A stretch of 64,000 nt of DNA from Avena insularis (GCA_023614405.1 CM042694.1:92239285-92303284), one strand, 5' to 3'. Positions 11,736 to 24,400 are shown, numbered from the stretch's first letter. Made by a program: numbers and translations. The notes: a model not told the origin generated them from the sequence alone.

Positions 11736-12300
11736 GCACTACCGGCATCATACCATCGTGCGGGATATTGACTAGTCCATCGGGTGGCGTTTCTCAAAAA
11801 ATAACCCAAAAATAAAAAGGGTCCAATTTCCCGCGAATTCCTATATGCCGGTCAGCTTGTACCGCGTGCCGCGTACCCCTGCCCGTGGTACGGGTAGTTT
11901 TTTCCTTTTTCTTTTCTGGTGTCTTTTACATTACTTTTTCGAATTTTGAAAAAAAATACATATTTGAAAATACTTCCAGTTTTGAAAATGTTCAGATTTT
12001 GAATCTATTCAAATTTGCAATTTATTTACATTTCGAAATTATTCGGTCATTCTTATGTGAAAATGCTCCGTCTAAAAGATGTTTGAATTTTGAAAGATAT
12101 TCAGATTTTAAAATTTGTTTAGATTCTAAAAAATGTTTAGCTTGCAAAAGTTCAGATTTTAAAATATTTACGTTTTGAAAGTTGCTCGAAATTTTAAAAA
12201 CGTTTTTTTAATGTTCAGATTATATTCTAAAAAAACAAAATATAAAAACACAAAATAGTAATAAAGCAAAAATGAAAAAAAAAGGCAGTGTGGGCCGGCC
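11736..12300. other. AT-rich repeat DNA, no gene
   Basis: The sequence is dominated by TTTGAAAAT and TTCAGATTTT variants from about 11,900 to 12,290. The same style of sequence recurs at 13,330-13,690 and 14,460-14,770, so these are probably arms or interiors of one AT-rich transposon family. No coding or terminal repeats could be fixed. Confidence 0.4.
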
Positions 12301-13015
12301 TTTTTTTGCATGGTAATACCTGTCTCATTTATATATCAAAGATCATAGTACAAGTCACGTAAACACCGACCTGACAAAACTGAAAAGACAGCAAAACGCA
12401 TATTTTTGCGCAAATGACCACCGGCCAAGAAAGAAAACAATCTAAATCGAAGAAACCTCTAAGCTTGACGCCGACGCCCGTCACCTGTCTCTGGCACCAC
12501 CGTAGTAGCCATCAAAGGAAAGAACGACGGATCACCTCCTCACCCGAGCTCGATGCGGCTCTATCGCTGACATGTAGCTTTGCGGACCTCCAAGGTGGCT
12601 CACCCAAGGTGAAACAAATCAGACCGGGGCAACACCTCGGACACGCCATCGAGCTCCAGATCTAGCACCCCCGCACGACTAAGACGTCGAAGGAGGAAGC
12701 CACACCTGCCATCCACGAACCACAGGCCCAGCACACGATCCACCATCTTCCAGATGCCGTCGATGCAGATCACAATCTGCATCCGCTCCTGGACTATCTC
12801 CCAGGTTCCGCGCCGGCGCTGGAGCACACGCCACCGCAGCGGCGGAGCCTGAGGACACAAATCCACCACGAGGATGGCGCCACCGCCACACCATCCTTGC
12901 TTGGATAGACTGATCTCCAAATCTATCGGGGAAGGATCTGAAGAAAATTTATTCAGCGCCGTCATCTTCATCCCTAAAGACAAGACGATGAGCAGCCTAA
13001 AAATGAATCTACTTT
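12301..13015 (-). repeat. Possible non-LTR retroelement fragment
   Basis: On the minus strand this GC-rich segment runs into an AT-rich end with ATAAATGAGACAGGTATTACC and then an A7 run at 12301-12307, as expected of the 3' end of a retroposed sequence. ORFs on it lack recognisable domains. The assignment rests only on base composition and tail and is uncertain. Confidence 0.3.
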
Positions 13016-13953
13016 AGACTAAATTATCCACACGCGTGGATCCGGCGACCCCCCTCACCACCGACGACCTATGTCGCCAGCGAGGGGAGCCATCGGAGGC
13101 CGGCGTTGGAAGGCGAGTGCCCTAGGGCAGAAGCTCTTTTTCTCTCCTGGCGGCGGGCGTGGGGAAAAGACAGTGCGGGCCGGCCTAACAAGCAGTTCCT
13201 ATCTAGTCTCTACGTACCCTTGAATGGAATTGTGCTTGGCCCATCTTTTCCGCTTCCGAAAATCGTGACTGTTTCCTCTTTGAGTTTGCTGGTTAATTCG
13301 ACTTAATTATTGTGTTTTGCTCGCTTCTACTCATTGTTTTACAGGTTAGTCAATGTGAAAATTTTGAAAAAGTTTAGGTAAAAAAGTTCAAAATTAAATG
13401 ATGTTTAGAGTTAAATATTGTTTAAACTTGGAAAAAAATCAAATCTAAAAAATGCACAAACCTAGAAAAATCATTAGAAAAAAAATCAGATTTAGAAAAG
13501 ATCCAAATTCAAAATAAAAGTTCTAACCTAAAAAAGCACAAACTTGCAAAAGTTCAAATTTTAAAATGTTTAGATTAAAAAAAGTTCAAATCTGGAAAAA
13601 AAACTTGAAAAAAGACAAAAAACAAAATGTTCAAATTCAAAAAGTTTGAAAAAGCGCCTAGCGAAACCAGAAAAAATCGGAGGAAAAAACCACCAAGCCA
13701 GAGGAGAACATAAAGAAAAATGAAACCTGAACAAATAACGGTAGAAAACCTACTGCCCTCACTAACGGGCCCGACTCTTAACCATCAGCCCTATGCGGAG
13801 CAGCAGATAGCGACCGGTAAGAGTGGTGAACAGGATTCTCCTTAATAGATTCTATAAAAATAGATTCTTCATAGGAGGCCCTAGAGAAATCGCTGGTCCC
13901 ATTTGCTCCTCGCTGCGTGCAGCTCAAGTAGGCCCCTCCTTCATAGAGCACTT
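13016..13953. other. Intergenic repeat DNA, no gene
   Basis: A GC-rich start (13,020-13,200, including GTGCGGGCCGGCC also seen near 12,285) is followed by AT-rich DNA with many TTCAAA/AAAGTT words to about 13,700. No gene was recognised. Confidence 0.4.
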
Positions 13954-13962
13954 CCAATGCGG

Positions 13963-14427
13963 CTATTTTTTAAAATAATACATTTAATTTCAGAAATTTC
14001 ACGAATAACACGCGATATGAGGGATTACAGAATCTAGCGTGGCGTCGTCTATTCAAAAACCGACCGCGCCGTCTCGTCTTTTGAAGCGCTGAAAGGTGTG
14101 AGAGTGGGCCCCACCCGACCGGGCTGTCAACCCTCGTCTTTAATTGAAAAGCTGACCAGCCCTCGTCTTTAATTGAAAAGCCGACCAGGCCCTCTTCTTA
14201 TCCACGCGCGAGCCGGCCAGCCCTGCGCGTCACGGACCTCGTCGGTTATTCAAAAGCCGACTCTAGCCACGACCGTCGACACCCGCAAACCGGTGATGGG
14301 TTTTCAAAAACAGACTAGTCCTTTCGGCTTTTCAAAAGCCGATACCGCGCTATATTTGACAATCCCTCAAATCGCGTATTATTCGTGAAAATTATGAAAA
14401 AAAGTGTATTATTTAAAAAAAATAGCC
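13963..14427. mobile_element. Mutator-like MITE with long inverted repeats
   Basis: The ends form imperfect inverted repeats of about 75 bp or more (left GGCTATTTTTTAAAATAATA; right ending AAATAATAC...GGCTATT in complement), both including CACGAATAA-type blocks. A 9-bp direct repeat CCAATGCGG lies at 13954-13962 and 14428-14436 and overlaps the terminal GG by two bases. The interior contains a repeated unit of the form CTCGTCTTTAATTGAAAAG (about 14,131 and 14,162). Length, long TIR and 9-bp duplication fit a Mutator-derived MITE. Confidence 0.7.
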
Positions 14428-14436
14428 CCAATGCGG

Positions 14437-15756
14437 CCTATTAATAGGTACGCATTTTCCCCTTTTCTGCTTTTTCTTAAATAATGAATATTTATTGAAA
14501 TGTGAACATTTAAAAAAATACCTAATACATTTTTCGGCCTTTTTTTTAATTTGAACAGTTTCAAGTTTGAACATCTTATGAATTTGAACCTTTTTCAAAA
14601 TCTATTTTTTATCCAGCTCTGAACATTTTAAATTTTAAATATTTTTGAAAATATGAACATTTTTTCGTATGTTTCTATGTTTTTTATTTCTGGAAATTTT
14701 CCGAACTATAAAAATGTAGAAGTAAAAAGGCATAGAAGAAAAAAACAGAAAAAGACAAAAAAACGAAAAAGGAAATAGAATTACGACGCTAATGGGCCGG
14801 CAAACTGGAGTGTCTCCGCCTCAAGTTGAGCTATAAATGGGAATATCTGAGGAGGGGACCCGGATTTGGGCGGTGCATGACGGTTTGGGCCTCGGGATAG
14901 AAGGCATAGCTTTCGGTCTTCCCATCACAACTTCCCGGCCTCTCGAGCATGACCTAGGTTTTACAGGATGCGTGCCTTCTCGGGCATTGTTTGTCTATTG
15001 GATACTGTCCACTTTTTCGAATAAAAAAGACTTTGTTATTTGAATAAAAAGGGGTGAAATTCATTCACATTTCTACGTATTCGACCGAGTCCCTGATCTA
15101 TCTAGACGGCATTTGATCGTGACGATAGAGTAGAACTAGCATTTCAGAAACACTATACTACTCCCTCTGGTCCACGGGCGGAGCGTCGCGCACACACACA
15201 CACCGACAACGCTCTTGGTCCAGCCCATCGACAGTAAGCAGACCATAAAACGATCAAGCGAACGAAGACCAACACACAAACCTCATCGTCTGATCTGGCA
15301 CGCGACGCGCCCGCGAGTTGGCGATCTGATCCACTGATCCTTAGGTCTCTCTTCCTCGATTTATTCATGCGTGAGTTCCACCGCTCGCTCTTCTTGCCCA
15401 CGGCCCACCTCCTCAATCCGGTTCTTCTCGTCGCGATCGGCGATCCGACGCGGCCATGTCGTGCTGCTGCTGCTTCGCCCCTGCATGACTGCCTGCACAG
15501 CTGCAGCGCCCCAGTCCTTCAGTCCAGTCTGCAGCGCCCTGTCCCAATTCCCCTGCCCATGTTAGGCATCCTTTTTCTAGTATTTATTTCATTAAGGATT
15601 GGGGTGTAATTGATGCCCAGTCCAGTTTATGGAACTAAGAAATTTAGATGTAGTATTAGTGCAAATCTCGGTTTGGGAAACAGCACAGGAGCAGTCTTTC
15701 TTCAAAAAAAAAAAAAAAGATGAAGAAGAAGCTGAAACATACACTGCTCCTTGGTG
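14437..15756. other. No recognised gene; possible retroposed transcript
   Basis: AT-rich repeat DNA runs to about 14,780. Around 15,360-15,700 a GC-rich stretch ends in an A15 run at 15,703-15,717, which could be the tail of a retroposed transcript, but no protein family was recognised in the short frames (80 aa or fewer). A lone CTCCCTCTGGTCC at 15,162 looks like one end of a MITE whose partner was not found. Confidence 0.3.
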
Positions 15757-15759
15757 TAA

Positions 15760-16799
15760 GAGCATCTCTAGCAGGAGCTAGAAACTCGCGCTGGTGCTAA
15801 AATAGGTTTGCAGTGCCGGGTTTTGCTATAATCCACTGGCGCTTCACCGGGTACGCTATTTTGCGTCGTACTGCAAAATCGTAAAATTGATCCTTTACCA
15901 GAAGCGCTATTTTACAGCGCGCTAGCACCACAAACCGGTTCCACACATGTCTACACGAACAAAGGTAAAAAAAACTAGAAAAAATAGACTGAAAAATATA
16001 CTAGATGCTAATTGGTGTGCGTATACACACTAGTTCGTAACATCGGTGTTGATCGATGGTAGCAACGAAGCTAGACTTTCTAACTTCCATACTAGCACTT
16101 CCATGTTGCGAATTAGAAATTGGAATCGTCCTCCTCCTCCGCCGACGATTCGATCAGTGTCGACGAGAACTGGTCTAGCCAGTCGTCGTCGATCGTCTGC
16201 GGGCCGGCAATCTGCACCTCGAGGAAAGCGCGGCGTGCCTTGGAGGCCCTCTTCGTGCGGCGGCGTGCCTTCCGCTCCTCCTTCCTCTGTGCGTAGATGT
16301 TGCGCTCAGCTTGGACGTCCTCCGGGAAACGGGCGGCCCACTCCGCCCTCACGCGCTCATCCCTCTCGCCCTTGTAGAGGCGTCGAAGCCGCTTTTTTTG
16401 GCGTCGCTTCTCCTCCTCAGAGCGGTGGCGGCGCGGGCTCTCCGCCTGCTCGCATGTTCACACATCGTGGAAGTTCATATGCGTGCACGGGTAGCCAGAG
16501 GAGTTGGGGCAGCGCGACGGCATCCCGACGGCTACGTGGGCGACTACGACGCGGGGCCTGCTGGAGAGATACACAGCGGACAAGCGAAGCAGTGGGTTTT
16601 GTTTTGGCGTGAGTGAACTTTCACGGGAAGTTAGCGGCGCGCGAGCACTTGGTTTACAGCCCCGCGCTGCCACCCGAAATATCCCACGCACGATACCGTA
16701 AAATCCCGCGCGGCAAAAGCTTTACGTGCGCGCTATTTTCCTACGAGCAAGGGCTCCCGCACGCTAAAATAGCAGGGTTTTACCGTGCGCGAGATGCTC
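15760..16799. mobile_element. Non-autonomous PIF/Harbinger element G
   Basis: GAGCATCTCTAGCAGG at 15760 and GAGATGCTC ending at 16799 are inverted ends of the Harbinger type. The flanks are TAA (15757-15759) and TTA (16800-16802), so either the TIR extends three bases or the direct target duplication has decayed. The interior is GC-rich and carries a charged minus-strand ORF remnant. Confidence 0.6.
16113..16440 (-). pseudogene. Charged ORF remnant in Harbinger element G
   Basis: The minus-strand frame runs through RRHRSEEEKRRQKKRLRRLY and AEWAARFPEDVQAERN and ends in an acidic tail (SSAEEEDDSNF). It is bounded upstream by a stop and has no clear start except an internal one. Highly charged, Arg/Lys/Glu-rich sequence of this kind recurs in wheat Harbinger-type elements. 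I do not recognise a named domain. Confidence 0.35.
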
Positions 16800-17069
16800 T
16801 TATATGTAATAAGAGGCAAGACCATTTATATCAGTCATATGTGTGTTCAAGATATATACATATCATCGTGCCATTGTCACCTGATCTTATATAAGCTTTA
16901 TGACTCAACCCATTTTTTCATGTGTGTTCTTTGTTGTCTATGAAATTTGCCTCCTCTTGTATTTTGTTCATGCTCTAGCACTGCTCCGATGCATATTAAT
17001 AGCCTCAACTTTATCTACATACGAACGTATTTAATCAAAATACTTAACTAAATACTTATAAATATAATA

Positions 17070-17214
17070 CTCCCTTCGTCCAACAATAAGTGACTTGATT
17101 TTTTTTCTAGATTCGCATTTATCTAAACATGTTTTAGTTTGTAGATACATTCAAAATTACACAAAACCAAATCACTTATTTCTGGATGGAATCATTAGTA
17201 TGAACCAGAGGGAG
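17070..17214. mobile_element. Stowaway MITE (145 bp)
   Basis: It opens CTCCCTTCGTCC and closes with GAGGGAG between TA dinucleotides at 17068-17069 and 17215-17216. The inner halves carry AATAAGTGACTTG and its approximate complement. Confidence 0.85.
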
Positions 17215-17216
17215 TA

Positions 17217-18969
17217 TTAATTAATCTCAGGACTGGATCTAAACTTACTGATCAAGTTCAGTACTTTCCGTCCAGTTCAAATACTTTTTTTTTGCGAATT
17301 GTCCAGTTCAAATACCTAACCCGGCCGCTCGAGCGAAGATTGCCCCTGGACGTTCGCTGGTTAGAAAAATCCAGCACTAGTTGCTCAGTGCTCACCTCAT
17401 AACTTGGTAACACTCATAGTGCATGGCCATCCAAACGTTTTGGCATCCATGTAGGTACCTTCTGTTTGCCAAGTTCTACCAAACTTACAGGATCCCCTTT
17501 TTGCTGCGGTTTGTTGATTTTAGATTTTGGGAATGCAAGAAGAAATAAGTAACAGAGCGAAAAGGGACACATTAGTTTTGTTCATTGATCCAGTTTTATA
17601 GTTTATCGAAAAACAGAGGAAAACAATTCAAAAAAAAAAACAGAGGAAAACAACATTGACAGTTACTACATGCCATGAATAATGCAGGATTCTGAGGTGC
17701 GCCCAATACGGCGAATCATTACCACCTAAGCACGGGCAGCCTGGCCCGGCGCAGTCCGAAAATCTTGGGCCGGGTTAGAATATGTCATCAGGCTAGGCCT
17801 GGCATCGAATTTTAAGCATGAAGGTCGGCCCGGTCCGGGTCGAGTCGAGCTCAGGCTTACAGATTTAAGCGGGATCGGACCAGACCTTTTCGGGCTTCCA
17901 GGCTCGGGCCTAATTTATGACTCTTGATTCGCAAAAAAAATACTTAATGGCTCTGGCCTTAGTTTTCAGCGTCGAGCCTTTTGCATCTGCCAAGGTACAG
18001 ACGTACCCCAACCAATACCATTGTACCAATGTCCACGTTTGCATCTGATTTCTGCATTGTCCTGTCCTTAAAAGGATTTATTAATTAATTGGACAAAGCC
18101 AACTCGACCATTCCCTACCAGTGTGTAATTAAATCAGGATCTTGTTAGATATACTATGCTTTCCTAAGGTTGCATAGAAAACCACCTAAACCAACGAGAA
18201 ACTGTGGGCTGAGAAACCACCCTTTGAGTATTCTGTGTGCACAAGTTGATGTCAAACATTTTAAATGGCAGAATCATCATTGTAGAAGGCGATCATTCAT
18301 AGGCCGAAATGCATTCCTCCGAAGAAAAAATATCAAATGGATATCTTAGTTTTCGTTACTCAAATGTAGAAGTAGGGTAATCACAACTCGTATCTTCTTT
18401 CTTTTATTGTCTCTTTCACCGATCTGAACTTTGGTTCTCCAATTAATCCCGTCCTCTGTCGTTGTTCTATCTCACGTCCCTCTTTGTTGTCTCGTCCGGA
18501 TGAAGTTGGAGAGGAGGGAGCACTGCACTTTCCGTTTGCTTCTATAAATTTGTCTAGAGGCCTAGAGGCGCATCGTGTTCACCTTGTGGATCTTCTCGAA
18601 TCGCTGACATCACCTCCTACTGTGGAATCTCTCTCGCTTGTCTATCTCCTCCAGACAGTGCGGCATATGCCAATCTGGTGCTTTTGAGGGATTATGTTGG
18701 TTGATTTGTTTTTTCTTTCGGCATTGCCCCAACTAATTTTTCTGTGCTCTTCCAATTACTATGGTTAGAATCCTCTCAAGAAAATATTTTTGTTAGGGGT
18801 CGCCTACGTGTCTTTAGAGGATTGAATTTTAAGTTTTTTCTTCTGTAGAGCAACTTAAACATATAAGATTTTTTTCGCGAAAACGTGGATAACTTCGGGG
18901 ACAACACTATAATCATATCTATCTATGTTCCAAAAAAAAGGCATATACTCCCTTTCTGAAATCCCTTTT
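17217..18969. other. Intergenic DNA, no gene recognised
   Basis: 17,730-17,930 is rich in GGCCCGG/GGGCC words like hAT subterminal repeats but no ends were fixed. 17,990-18,066 (minus) resembles part of the block found upstream of both kinase genes. The longest frame (18,484-18,687) has no recognisable domain. Confidence 0.4.
17990..18066 (-). other. Partial copy of kinase-upstream block (copy d)
   Basis: Read on the minus strand, GGACAGG is followed by CAGATGCAAACGTGGAC and GTATTGGTTGGGG. This matches the order of GGACAGG, GGCAGATGCAAACATG and GTGTTGGTTTGGTTGGG in the block upstream of the first kinase (25,305-25,514). The similarity extends for roughly 60 bp only, and the second half of the block is missing. 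Confidence 0.35.
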
Positions 18970-19327
18970 GGCTCACGGATGCATTATTTGCACCCATTGT
19001 GAAAAAAATATTTCGAAATATGAAAAAATTCCAAAAAAAATCTACGTGTATATTTGAACATTTTATGTTTGTTCATGAGTTTTTGGGATGAAACAAGATT
19101 TTATGTGTCATGTATAAAAAGACCAAAAATGTCAGGTGAATAGGACTATTCACAGGACATTTTTTGTTTTTTTGCACGGTACACGGTAAAATATTTTTTC
19201 ATCTCGAAAACTTGAAAAACTTGTGAACGAACATAAAATGTTCGAATGTATATGTAGACATTTTTTTAATTTTTTTGATATTTCGAAATATGTTTTCTCA
19301 CAATGGATGTAAATGCAGCCGTGAGCC
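18970..19327. mobile_element. Fold-back MITE with about 170-bp arms
   Basis: The left arm opens GGCTCACGGATGCATT and the right arm closes with AGCCGTGAGCC. Both arms contain CATTGTGA followed by TATTTCGAAATAT and ACATTTTATGTTCGTTCA-like sequence, so a transcript would fold into one long imperfect hairpin. Family and target duplication were not determined. Confidence 0.65.
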
Positions 19328-19734
19328 GAATAGCCACCTCCCATATACTTTTGGTCAGAAATCAATGTCTTGTGTAAGTTTAAGAATATAAAGATCTACA
19401 ATATTTTGGAATACAATTCAGAAATAAATTTTATGGTGGACATATTTAATTTTATTTCGTAATGTAGATGATCATTCTTTTTTTACTATATATTGGGTGA
19501 AACTTAAATGAAGTTGATTTTTGATAAAAAAAATTATACACCTCAGTTTTTACAAAGGGGGAGTATTTCAAAGTGACTCCATGTCGACTTGGTTCGTGTA
19601 TGTGCGATTCACGCAGCATAGAAAAAAGCGAACAAAAGATCGAATGAAATTCTAGGCGCACTAATATTCGTGTGTGCTGCCGTGTGCAAGCCTAGCCGGT
19701 TGGGTGCCATCCGCCGCTTCACAATGTAAGCATG
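19328..19734. other. Intergenic, nothing recognised
   Basis: This is AT-rich DNA without terminal repeats or coding sequence that I could support. Confidence 0.4.
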
Positions 19735-19736
19735 TA

Positions 19737-19862
19737 CTCCCTCGGTCCTAAATTAGTTGACTTCATTTTCTCTATATACGGACGAAACTACACACTAAGA
19801 CATATCTAGATATATACATGTGTATCTAGATAAAGTGAATTCACTTATTGGGACTGAGAGAG
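19737..19862. mobile_element. Stowaway MITE (126 bp)
   Basis: It begins CTCCCTCGGTCCTAAATTAG after TA (19735-19736) and ends GGACTGAGAGAG before TA (19863-19864), with an ATATCTAGATATAT-type palindrome in the middle. Confidence 0.85.
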
Positions 19863-19864
19863 TA

Positions 19865-20970
19865 ATAGCGGTCATCCAACAAAAACACGCTATCAAGAAA
19901 CGAAACAAACGTCCAAGGGCAGCTAGGGTTTCGTTGCCTCCCGCCGGTGCCGCCGCCAATCCGTGTCGCTTATGTGGCCTTCGTGCCATGGAAGCGGGGT
20001 GGATCTAGGCCCCCGTCGGATAGAGGGTTCTGTTTTCCATTTTTGGTGTTCAAGTTTGGTGGGGCGGCGCTCAGGTGGTGGCGACGGCATTTTTTTCCAT
20101 CAAGGTATCTCCAACTTCAGCCCATCTCAACAACGACATCGAGAAGTCTTTGGGAGTGGTGTGGTCCTCGAGGATTTTTTCTGGCTGTGTGGATCTTCGG
20201 ATCATCAAGGAGCTTCATGGCAGTTCATCATTCTTCCTCATCTCCAAGACGGATACTGTCTTTTTACCCATTCGGTGACTTTTCATCCCAACCAACAATG
20301 GCAATGCCGTCACAGGGAGGAGCGGCAGCGGTGCAGCCCGTCAACTCGGTTTGGAGGTTGAAGATAAAGGGATTCTCAAGGATTTCACTATAATTTTTGT
20401 TTTTGTTAAGCTCTTTTGTACTGTTTGATGTTTTTTTAGTGGCGGAGTCCTATTTACAAAAGGAAAAATATATAACATTGATCCAACGAGCGCAACACCC
20501 GTGGTTCACCGTACCATGTTGGGTGACACTATGATTATCGGGGCGCAAAGGGATTGCATATTAAGATATGCACGTACGGCAGTGACACAGATGATCACTG
20601 CGCCACTCCTGCCCTGGCCAGATAGCTCTCGTGGCCTAATTATCTGATCGTGATAGCGGATTAACAAAAAACCGTTATAACGTATTGCACGACTATGTGT
20701 AGTGTGGACCGCGTAGTCCCTCCATGAAAAACTTACACTATAGCCCGCGTCGAGCCTGAGTTTCCAATAAACTAAATAAATCCGGCTGCTCACCTCATCG
20801 AGCATGCGCGCGTTGGTAAGCTAGCTAACTCCGCAACACGTACGTATGTAAGGAAGACAAAAGGAAGCGTTCGTCGGATCCTGCTCCCGCGCGTGATATC
20901 GACTCGATCGATTTTTCTGGTGGAATTATCGATCGGTGCCTGAGTTCTCAGCGTAAGCTCTCCCTCTGCA
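19865..20970 (+). other. Possible non-LTR retroelement remnant; no intact gene
   Basis: 19,915-20,400 begins with CTAGGGTTTCGTTGCCTCCC, is GC-rich, contains overlapping short frames and passes into T-rich DNA. The leader-like start is common in grass transcripts and LINEs. No domain was recognised, and 20,460-20,970 shows nothing supportable. Confidence 0.3.
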
Positions 20971-20972
20971 TA

Positions 20973-21090
20973 CCCTCCGATCCATATTAGTTAACTTTAA
21001 TATATATATCAAGATATATAGATGTATCTAATAAACTGGATACAATTGTATCTAGATAAATCTAAATAAGTTAATTTAGGTGGGAGGAAG
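20973..21090. mobile_element. Stowaway MITE (118 bp)
   Basis: It begins CCCTCCGATCCATATTAGTT after TA (20971-20972) and ends AGTTAATTTAGGTGGGAGGAAG before TA (21091-21092); the ends have diverged slightly. Confidence 0.8.
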
Positions 21091-21092
21091 TA

Positions 21093-21440
21093 TTCAAAAA
21101 ACACCTCCTTGATGCAAGGTGTCCATCCCCTGACGGACTACCATACATTCAACCAAATGGACGTGCCAAGCTACGGTGCACCGGTGCGGCATGGTCAAAA
21201 CCGGCCGGGGTGATGCACGTAGTTGCTGTGCGGATCGCATGCAGCACGCTGAATTTCCTGATGTCGAAGGCTGGAGCCGCTTCAGCTGGCGCGCACGCAC
21301 CTGGACAGGTTGTACCTACGGTGCGATCGAGGAGCCAGCGCAAGTACACAACGAAAAGTCCGTCAGGTCCTGCCCGTGAATTCCAGTCCAAGCCAGTCTC
21401 GGCGTCGGCGAGCCAGCGGCAGTCTCGACTTTGAACATAG
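21093..21440. other. Intergenic, nothing recognised
   Basis: Short GC-rich frames occur on both strands, but none has a recognisable domain. Confidence 0.4.
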
Positions 21441-21495
21441 TACTCCCTCTGATCTAAAATAAAATAAGTGTCGGAGACTTAGTGCAAACTTTATA

Positions 21496-24400
21496 CTCCC
21501 TCCGTCCCATAAAAGATGTCGGATGGGTCTATTTGCAAAACAGCCCTTGTCAAATTCCCGACCAACTCCGAAGTCCACGCGACGCCACCTGCCTTCTCGC
21601 TGTGTCCCCTCTTCCTTGTTGGGCTCGACGCCACCCGACGCCGCTCGACGCCTTGCTCCACCACCACCCCCTCCCATCACGGTTCCACCCGACGCCGCTG
21701 GCGCCTTGCTTCCCCGCGTCGGGCTGCCAGTTCCGCCTTCCTCTCGCACAGCGTCGCCGCCTCCATCTCCCCCCACGCGTCGTTGCCGCCTCCATCGTCC
21801 TCCCGAGGCGTCTTCTTCCTACTCGAGTTCAAGATGGGATATTTCCTCTCCTCCGGCGGCCGGATATGAAGTGGCGCCGTTTCCCCCGTGTGCACCGGCG
21901 AGGAATCTGCTCGCACCGGTGTCGTCGCCCCCGTCACCGTACCGGGCTGCTGAGACCGTGCGCACCGGCTGACGACGGGGATCTTCTGCTGGCAGAGCAA
22001 AAGGCGCGTCTTCTCCGAGCTGAAGCCGCCGGCAACCGCTCCGTGTTGCTGCTGCTGCTGCTGCAGACACAAGGTAAATCCAATTGCAAACACAAAAGCA
22101 GATGTTGTTCAGATTTGGATTTTCAGAAACACAAAAGAGGATATTCTTTAGATTTGATCAGTTAACTGTAGAGAAACGCAAAAGCAAAAGCTTGGATGCA
22201 ATTTATCATATCACCAAATTCATAGATGCACCAAACAATCATTAGATTAGGGAATGTGCATTGGGTTGGCTCACTGCAATATATCATTTAGATCAGTGAA
22301 TTGTTGTTAAACTTAGGAAATTTGCTTCCGGTCCTTTGCTATGTACAGAGGAGGCAGTAAGCATATGTGTGTTCAATTATAAAAAGATAGGCCTTGCACT
22401 GGCATCAATGGCTTCTTGATATATTCTTGTTGAACACATGAGAACCAGACTGGAGGAACATCATCTTGATAATATGAGGCGTAAGTCCCGGCTGTGCTGC
22501 TACACAGGATCAGTTCAGGGATCTGGGTGAGGCTGATTTACAAGTGATAAGTGTGATGGCATGCACAAGAAAGTACGAGATGTTACTCACTGTTATACAG
22601 AAATGCACAAGCTGAATTAACAATCAGTATAGAACCGTTTGTTCAACCATAACCGGTTAAAATCAGAATACTGCTTGTTCTGAATGTTTCTGCACTCTAC
22701 CCATCCAATAGCGCAAATGACCTGTTGAAACATCCAAGCCTGGTGCTCTTAATTCTCGCTAGAATAAATGCAATCATGAGATTTATGCCGTGCTAAATAT
22801 GTCCATTTATGCCTTGGCGAGATTCTTTAGTTGTCTGGTAACAACCTGTACCATACCATGTTGATTAACCATTGTATGCTTCATTACAGAGAAATCCTTA
22901 GAGTTTGAGAAGCCAAAGTATGATGAGAGCAGATCATTGCTTCGTTCGGGTCCAGCATCCTCTTTGCGTATCAATATTCGAGCAGTAAGTTACTCCTCTG
23001 GTGAATGTTAGTTCATACGTCACATATCTTCACTAGCCATCTAGGTTCCTCTTTCTCTGTTCCAAGCTATAGCATGGTAGGATAGCCATGTTTCACAATA
23101 CACTTGCTTGACTTCAATCTATCACGCTGAAATCATGTTAATGCAAGTGGCACAATATTCATCCAGTAACAACCAATGATGAATGCTAGAGGAACATCAT
23201 CTTCCTCTTTTTTGGTAACATCCCACAAGAGTAAGAGAATGATGGAATTTGATCTGCAACGAATGTTATTTAATGGTTTCTAATTTATAATTTACTCATT
23301 TACTTGAATTCTGTTATTACAAAGTATATACTCCATTTTGCAATCCTTTACTTGGTATACTCCAGTTGTTCCCGTCATTACAAAGTTCACTAATTCACTA
23401 AGTTCTTAATTAAAAACTATATTTCTTGACCCAATTCATCGTTTTGGAATTATATTTGGTAAGTATATGGAGTAGTCTCTAGTTAAAAACAATACATGGA
23501 GAACATGAATATTGCCAGGTACTGGTTACGTCTCCTAGCTTGCCTGATTCTTTCCCGTAATTATTGCCAGGTACAATGGGATGAACCTTCATCCATTCTT
23601 TCTTTAGTATACAAATTCATAGAACTCTTATGTTCAGAAGGTGACTAGAACGCATTATTCTTGGAGAATTTTCAAGTCAATAATCAAGGCCAAGTGAGTT
23701 TTATATGTTGCAATTCTTCTTTTGTTATCTTCCTTCAGAAAGATAACAAATGTTATTGTCCAATATATCTTACATATTGTTCAATGTAGCTTACAAATTC
23801 AAAATGTTGGTTACTGAATATATGTTGTCTGATTATGTGTGGCTGGTTATGGAAAAAGTTCAGTGTAAAAATATAATTCAGTTCGCCACTTATATTACAG
23901 TTTGCCAATTATATCTGCTAAGGATGCTATTTGTACACTGAACATTTAATCTTTTCTATGGTTGTTGAACAAGAATATATGTGCTATTGTTTGGCATAAG
24001 AAATGGAGTTCCAGTTTACTAATTTAAATTTACCTTTAATGCTTCTTCTACTCCACATAAGTAACAGAATGATAACTGCACATAAGTACTCCTTTACAGC
24101 CCATCTTCTACTGCATTACTCCTGAAAGTTTCTCAATGAACTTGACAGTGCACTGAAACTTTGCAAATACTCCTAGTAACAGTAGTGCACTGTGTTGTGT
24201 GAACTAGAACCTGTTGAATATTATTAGTAGTGGACTTTTCTACTTGACCTTGCACTGAAATTTTCTGAATCAACTTGACAGTCATGAAATCTATGTTCTG
24301 CATCAATTTGATGTCTGCTTTTTAGGTTTCCTTGCATGTTCAGTATCAAAAGAACTCTGGAGGTATGACAGACTGGACACATACTGTAAAAATTCAAGCT

